Shown in pieces: positions 61,336 through 64,000 of a stretch of 64,000 nt of DNA; within the stretch, counting starts at the first letter, position 1, and each line of letters begins with the position of its first letter. The stretch is from Flagellimonas pacifica (GTDB lineage: Bacteria > Bacteroidota > Bacteroidia > Flavobacteriales > Flavobacteriaceae), in contig NZ_OBEH01000007.1 in NCBI RefSeq assembly GCF_900215465.1, positions 139,092-203,091 on the forward strand, in the 5' to 3' direction. The notes under the pieces are model-generated. The model was not told the DNA's origin. It did no database searches and saw only the letters and a program-made list of their open reading frames with translations. Both the position numbers and the translations under genes were made by a program.

Positions 61336-61998
61336 TCACTTCCTCTTATCCCTACTCCCCTTGTCAAAAGCCACCAAATTAAACAATTGCCGCATACGAG
61401 AACGGACACGTTCGCCATACCGTTCTTCCAATTCTTGAGCATTGAGATTAGTAGAGACATGGGTTTTTCGTTTGTGATTCATAAACAAATCATATCTGGA
61501 TAACAAAATTTCTCCCATCACATTGCAATCCTTTCCAAAATGTCTCCCAGTAGGTTCCACGCCCAGATCATCAAAACAAAAGAATTGGGTGTTTCCATAG
61601 TCTTCGATGGTCTTATAACCGATATGATTAAAAGAAAACACAATGTTCCTACAGGGAACAACTTCATAAGGTCGTTGATGCGGAACCAAATGTTTCATGA
61701 GTTTCATCAAACTGGTCTTACCGCAACCTACTGGACCGGAAAGCAGAATCCCTTTGTCTATGTCGATACCATGTTGGGAGCAACGTTCCCTATCACAGAT
61801 AAAATAAAGGCACAGCTTGTAGATGATTTCCCTGTCCTCTCTATAAATCTTGAATTTTTTGCCGAATAATAGTTTACCCTTGGCATCCAAATAGGTCAGC
61901 ATCTTTCCAAAATCGTACAGAACTTGGTTGCCCTTTAACACTCCCAATTGGTACTGGACGGCCCCTTCATCAATGATATGTGGTGCCCCATACTTCAT
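61336..61998 (-). CDS. DnaC-like helicase-loader ATPase
   Basis: 220 residues, AAA+ ATPase: Walker A GPVGCGKTSLMKL, Walker B FFCFDDLGVEPTGRHF, sensor segment STNLNAQELEERYGERVRSRMRQLFN with the arginine pattern of DnaC/DnaI/IstB. Likely loads the replicative helicase during replication of the excised element. It overlaps the upstream gene by 4 bp (ATGA), so the two are translationally coupled. Confidence 0.85.
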   Translation of the reverse strand: MKYGAPHIIDEGAVQYQLGVLKGNQVLYDFGKMLTYLDAKGKLLFGKKFKIYREDREIIYKLCLYFICDRERCSQHGIDIDKGILLSGPVGCGKTSLMKLMKHLVPHQRPYEVVPCRNIVFSFNHIGYKTIEDYGNTQFFCFDDLGVEPTGRHFGKDCNVMGEILLSRYDLFMNHKRKTHVSTNLNAQELEERYGERVRSRMRQLFNLVAFDKGSRDKRK

Positions 61999-62534
61999 AA
62001 AGGCTCACTATAATCTTTCTCTTTGGTTGTTTTCAGGTTGTCCCGATATGGGATTCTTGAACTTTGTTTGTTTCCGTTTTCCAAATCCTGAAAACCCAAA
62101 TTTTCAAAATTTTGCAGTTTGTTATTGTTTTTAGGGTTTTCCCTAGTTTGTATATGTTTTATTATAGGTACCATTGCTTGTCCATCGCTTGTCCCATTTT
62201 TGGGACAGCTTGGGTACAGTACTTGTCCAGAGCTTGTCCCAAAATCGAACATCTTGATACGGCTCCCCTTGAATGGATTATGGGAAGGTATGTACAAAAT
62301 ATATTTCCAATGGTCAAGCTCCTTGACACAGCGATGATAGGTAGATTTGGAACCTATTTTGGAAAAGGCCATCACTTCTTCGCGATTGATATAAAATTCT
62401 TCCTTAAAGAAATTGTTGTTCCACAACTGGAACAGGGCCACATACAGACTGATATGGGTGGGGTTCAAACGGTTATCCTTTGAAAACTGTTCGAACACTC
62501 CATTGAGATGTTTAATATAATTGGTGTTTTCCAA
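61995..62534 (-). CDS. winged-helix protein, probable replication partner of the DnaC-like loader
   Basis: 179 residues. N-terminal helix-turn-helix region (NPTHISLYVALFQLWNNNFF, EVMAFSKIGSKSTYHRCVKELDHWKYI) like the DnaD/replisome-organiser or primosomal winged-helix proteins, followed by a polar, low-complexity C-terminal half with repeated SGQ/CPKNGTSDGQ and many Asn/Lys. Often filed as a transcriptional regulator; the 4-bp overlap with the DnaC-like gene favours a role in element replication. Confidence 0.65.
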   Translation of the reverse strand: MENTNYIKHLNGVFEQFSKDNRLNPTHISLYVALFQLWNNNFFKEEFYINREEVMAFSKIGSKSTYHRCVKELDHWKYILYIPSHNPFKGSRIKMFDFGTSSGQVLYPSCPKNGTSDGQAMVPIIKHIQTRENPKNNNKLQNFENLGFQDLENGNKQSSRIPYRDNLKTTKEKDYSEPL

Positions 62535-62540
62535 AATGCC

Positions 62541-62819
62541 CTAAAGTCTGTTGTGAATCTTGTTCTTTTCCAATACCTGCATGATCTCATGGTATTCATA
62601 GTAAAGCACCCCGCCCACTTTGGTATAGGGAAGTGTGCCATTAATCCGTAGGTTCTGGAGCGTTCCTGGGGAAATGCCCAAGAGTGCCCTCACCTCATTG
62701 GATTTGAGCCATTTTTTATTGGCCTGCCCATTTTGGTCCTGTAGCAATTGTTTGATATCGTCGAGCAGTTCCATCTTGAACTCCCTCAAATCTTCCGTTG
62801 TGATAATTGTTGCACCCAT
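62541..62819 (-). CDS. excisionase-like helix-turn-helix protein
   Basis: 92 residues from the ATG at 62819 (the frame is open to 62930 but the extra part lacks conserved sequence). LKSNEVRALLGISPGTLQNLRINGTLPYTKVGGVLYYEYHEI is the MerR-type HTH_17 domain used by excisionases and ICE regulators. An N-terminal coiled segment (LREFKMELLDDIKQLLQDQ) could dimerise. It lies upstream of the replication genes and downstream of rteC, where CTnDOT carries its xis genes. Confidence 0.8.
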   Translation of the reverse strand: MGATIITTEDLREFKMELLDDIKQLLQDQNGQANKKWLKSNEVRALLGISPGTLQNLRINGTLPYTKVGGVLYYEYHEIMQVLEKNKIHNRL

Positions 62820-63065
62820 TTTCTTTGCTTTAAAAACAAAGCCGCCATGGTTTGTTTTTTTAGGGGCGGCTTTGTCGTAATTTGACTTTCGTGCCACAAA
62901 ACTCAAAAAGGAAACCGGAACAAATTCCACAGTTGGTACTTAGGTGGGTGATTTTTTTTGGCCATATATTTTGATTTCGATTGGGGCATTATGACATATC
63001 GAGACTTACAAAAACCCCTAGATAAAGTGGGAAATAGGCCCTCAGTACCCCAATGTCCAAAAATT

Positions 63066-63087
63066 CCCAAGTGGGTACCTACTTGGG
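63066..63087. promoter_or_regulatory. 22-bp palindrome between rteC and the excisionase-like gene
   Basis: CCCAAGT...ACTTGGG with GGTACC at its centre; only one base pair of the 11 is mismatched. It lies about 250 bp upstream of the HTH gene start and 14 bp past the rteC stop. A candidate RteC or HTH-protein binding site. The rest of 62820-63100 has no convincing gene. Confidence 0.5.
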
Positions 63088-63100
63088 CAAAGATCAAAAT

Positions 63101-63940
63101 TCATTCATCCAAGGATTCCATGCGTCGGTTGAGCATTTCGATCAACTTGTCCAAGAAGCGGGTCTTACTGGTCTTCCTTGACCGTATATCGATAAAGGTA
63201 TGGTAATAATTACCAAGGTCAATGTTGTAAAAATGTTCGAAATGAGAGGCCAGTTCCTTGATATCCACCGTTCCGCTGTTGATGGAACTAGTGGCATGAA
63301 GGGCATATAACAATTCGATCAGATCGGTCTTGCTTCCAGTCCAGAATAATTTTGAAGGTTTTTCCATAGTATTGTTTTTTGGGGGTTCCATAGTATTGTT
63401 AAGATTATCCACTTCCTTCCTCAAATACACGATCAACATATCGTAGGCCATGATGGTGGCTACTGTCCCATCCTGACAGGTGGAAAATTGGTCGTCGATC
63501 AAAAAGTGGAACGATTCCAGAGGCAATCTCAAATCACGGTTGCCCCGGACAAAGTACTGGTCGTCCAAAGACATGGCACCGCGACGGTAATAATTGTAAA
63601 ATTCCAGATTGTCGTTAAAGAAGGTCTGAAGTTTATCGATTTGGTGCTTGAGGTATTTGATCTGGGCAGCATTGTTCCCTCTGGGACGTTTGCTCTCGAT
63701 ATTGAACAGTTTGACATAATAAATAAGCTTACTAAAGATCTGGGGCTTTACATGTTTGAAGAAATAGATTTCATCGGTTTGGGTTGTAAATGTCTTCCTT
63801 GCTATTTGCCTTTGCAGTTTCCTAATGTTCTTTTCCACCAGCACAATCCCTTTTTCAGCCTTGAAAAGGACATCACCGCTGCCGTTCTCCAATGCATCCA
63901 ATTGGCCTTCAAATTCCGATAGCAGCTTTTGATATTGCAT
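63101..63940 (-). CDS. rteC: RteC-domain regulator
   Basis: 279 residues. The RteC pattern is clear: EGIVLVEKNIRKLQ-like opening helices, TQTDEIYFFKHVKPQIFSKLIYYVKLFNIES, LKHQIDKLQTFFNDNLEFYNYYRRG, DDQYFVRG, and a C-terminal winged-helix-like part (DLIELLYALHATSSINSG, NIDLGNYYHTFIDIRSRKTSKTRFLDKLIEMLNRRM). In CTnDOT RteC activates the excision genes. No RteA/RteB two-component genes are in the window, so the upstream signal differs or is outside it. Confidence 0.9.
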   Translation of the reverse strand: MQYQKLLSEFEGQLDALENGSGDVLFKAEKGIVLVEKNIRKLQRQIARKTFTTQTDEIYFFKHVKPQIFSKLIYYVKLFNIESKRPRGNNAAQIKYLKHQIDKLQTFFNDNLEFYNYYRRGAMSLDDQYFVRGNRDLRLPLESFHFLIDDQFSTCQDGTVATIMAYDMLIVYLRKEVDNLNNTMEPPKNNTMEKPSKLFWTGSKTDLIELLYALHATSSINSGTVDIKELASHFEHFYNIDLGNYYHTFIDIRSRKTSKTRFLDKLIEMLNRRMESLDE

Positions 63941-63952
63941 GACGACATTTCA

Positions 63953-64000
63953 TTAATGCTGTCCTTCCATGACCCCCAACAGTTCCAAAACAAAATTGTC
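63953..64000 (-). CDS. possible C-terminal end of the next gene (partial)
   Basis: Minus-strand frame open at the window edge reads DNFVLELLGVMEGQH then TAA at 63953-63955, 12 bp before rteC's start. Too short to identify; its orientation fits the same transcription direction as rteC. Confidence 0.3.
   Translation of the reverse strand, partial: DNFVLELLGVMEGQH

Larger units (their letters stand above)
50114..64000. mobile_element. integrative conjugative element, left part (CTnDOT-type transfer genes)
   Basis: From the end of ssrA to the window edge all genes are of mobile-element type: tyrosine integrase, traE-F-G-I-J-K-M-N, a cargo lectin-like gene, helicase loader pair, excisionase-like HTH and rteC. 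The core chromosome content stops sharply at ssrA. Relaxase, coupling protein, remaining tra genes and the right end lie outside the window. Confidence 0.88.

Noticed and set aside
61167..61460. 97-residue minus-strand frame
   Set aside because: Overlaps the well-supported DnaC-like gene in another frame and the inverted repeat.
62903..63097. 64-residue minus-strand frame between rteC and the HTH gene
   Set aside because: Covers the palindrome and has no protein-like pattern; probably regulatory DNA.
1..64000. CRISPR array, rRNA or ordinary tRNA genes
   Set aside because: No regularly spaced repeats and no rRNA-like stretch seen; the only tRNA-like structure found is that of tmRNA.

Overview
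The window looks like a chromosome segment of a flavobacterium (Bacteroidota, family Flavobacteriaceae, probably marine). The signs are: two proteins with gliding-motility/type IX secretion C-terminal sorting domains, a fused SecDF, AGC-free starts with recurrent TAnnTTTG -7 promoter elements, DUF2911/DUF3857 proteins, a PPGK-type ROK kinase, a ssrA gene encoding a GDNNYALAA tag, and a Tra-type Bacteroidetes conjugation module. I cannot name the genus from sequence alone.

Region 1 to about 49.7 kb is ordinary core and envelope chromosome. It holds the end of an OmpP1/FadL porin, two paralogous T9SS type B secreted proteins, folE-cysS-yidD-lgt, a DUF192/GNAT/ABC/GNAT cluster, secDF, mdh, a secreted S9-like hydrolase, gyrB, asnB, DUF2911, a lipoprotein amidohydrolase, a pair of paralogous OmpA-family proteins, an outer-membrane barrel with a 1007-residue TPR partner, an FtsE-like ATPase, ppgK, typA, kdsA, a DUF3857 protein, a sulfatase, a membrane protein/wHTH/CreD operon, a PHP-domain protein and a LOR/SDH-like dehydrogenase. 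Strong bidirectional hairpin terminators separate most convergent genes. Two local oddities stand out. A 102-bp copy of the kdsA 3' end lies just after the DUF3857 gene, a footprint of recombination. Two near-identical 25-bp operator-like repeats precede the two transcription units of the CreD operon.

From 46.2 to 49.7 kb the intergenic spaces carry flavobacterial REP-like palindromes and one larger structured repeat, leading up to ssrA (tmRNA) at 49719-50113.

Region 50.1 to 64.0 kb is the left part of an integrative conjugative element (ICE) inserted at the 3' end of ssrA. A tyrosine integrase of the IntDOT kind (Arg I replaced by Ala) faces ssrA's end. Convergent to it, on the minus strand, lies a transfer operon traE-F-G-I-J-K-M-N that encodes the mating-pair apparatus (VirB4-like TraG, membrane TraJ, TraK/TraM/TraN envelope proteins). 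Further out are a cargo gene for a secreted or lipid-anchored protein with an ankyrin-like segment and two PA-IL/LecA-like lectin modules, a DnaC-like helicase loader with a winged-helix partner, an excisionase-like HTH protein and an RteC regulator. A palindrome lies between rteC and the HTH gene, where a CTnDOT-like excision switch would be expected. Relaxase, coupling protein and the far att site must lie beyond 64000.
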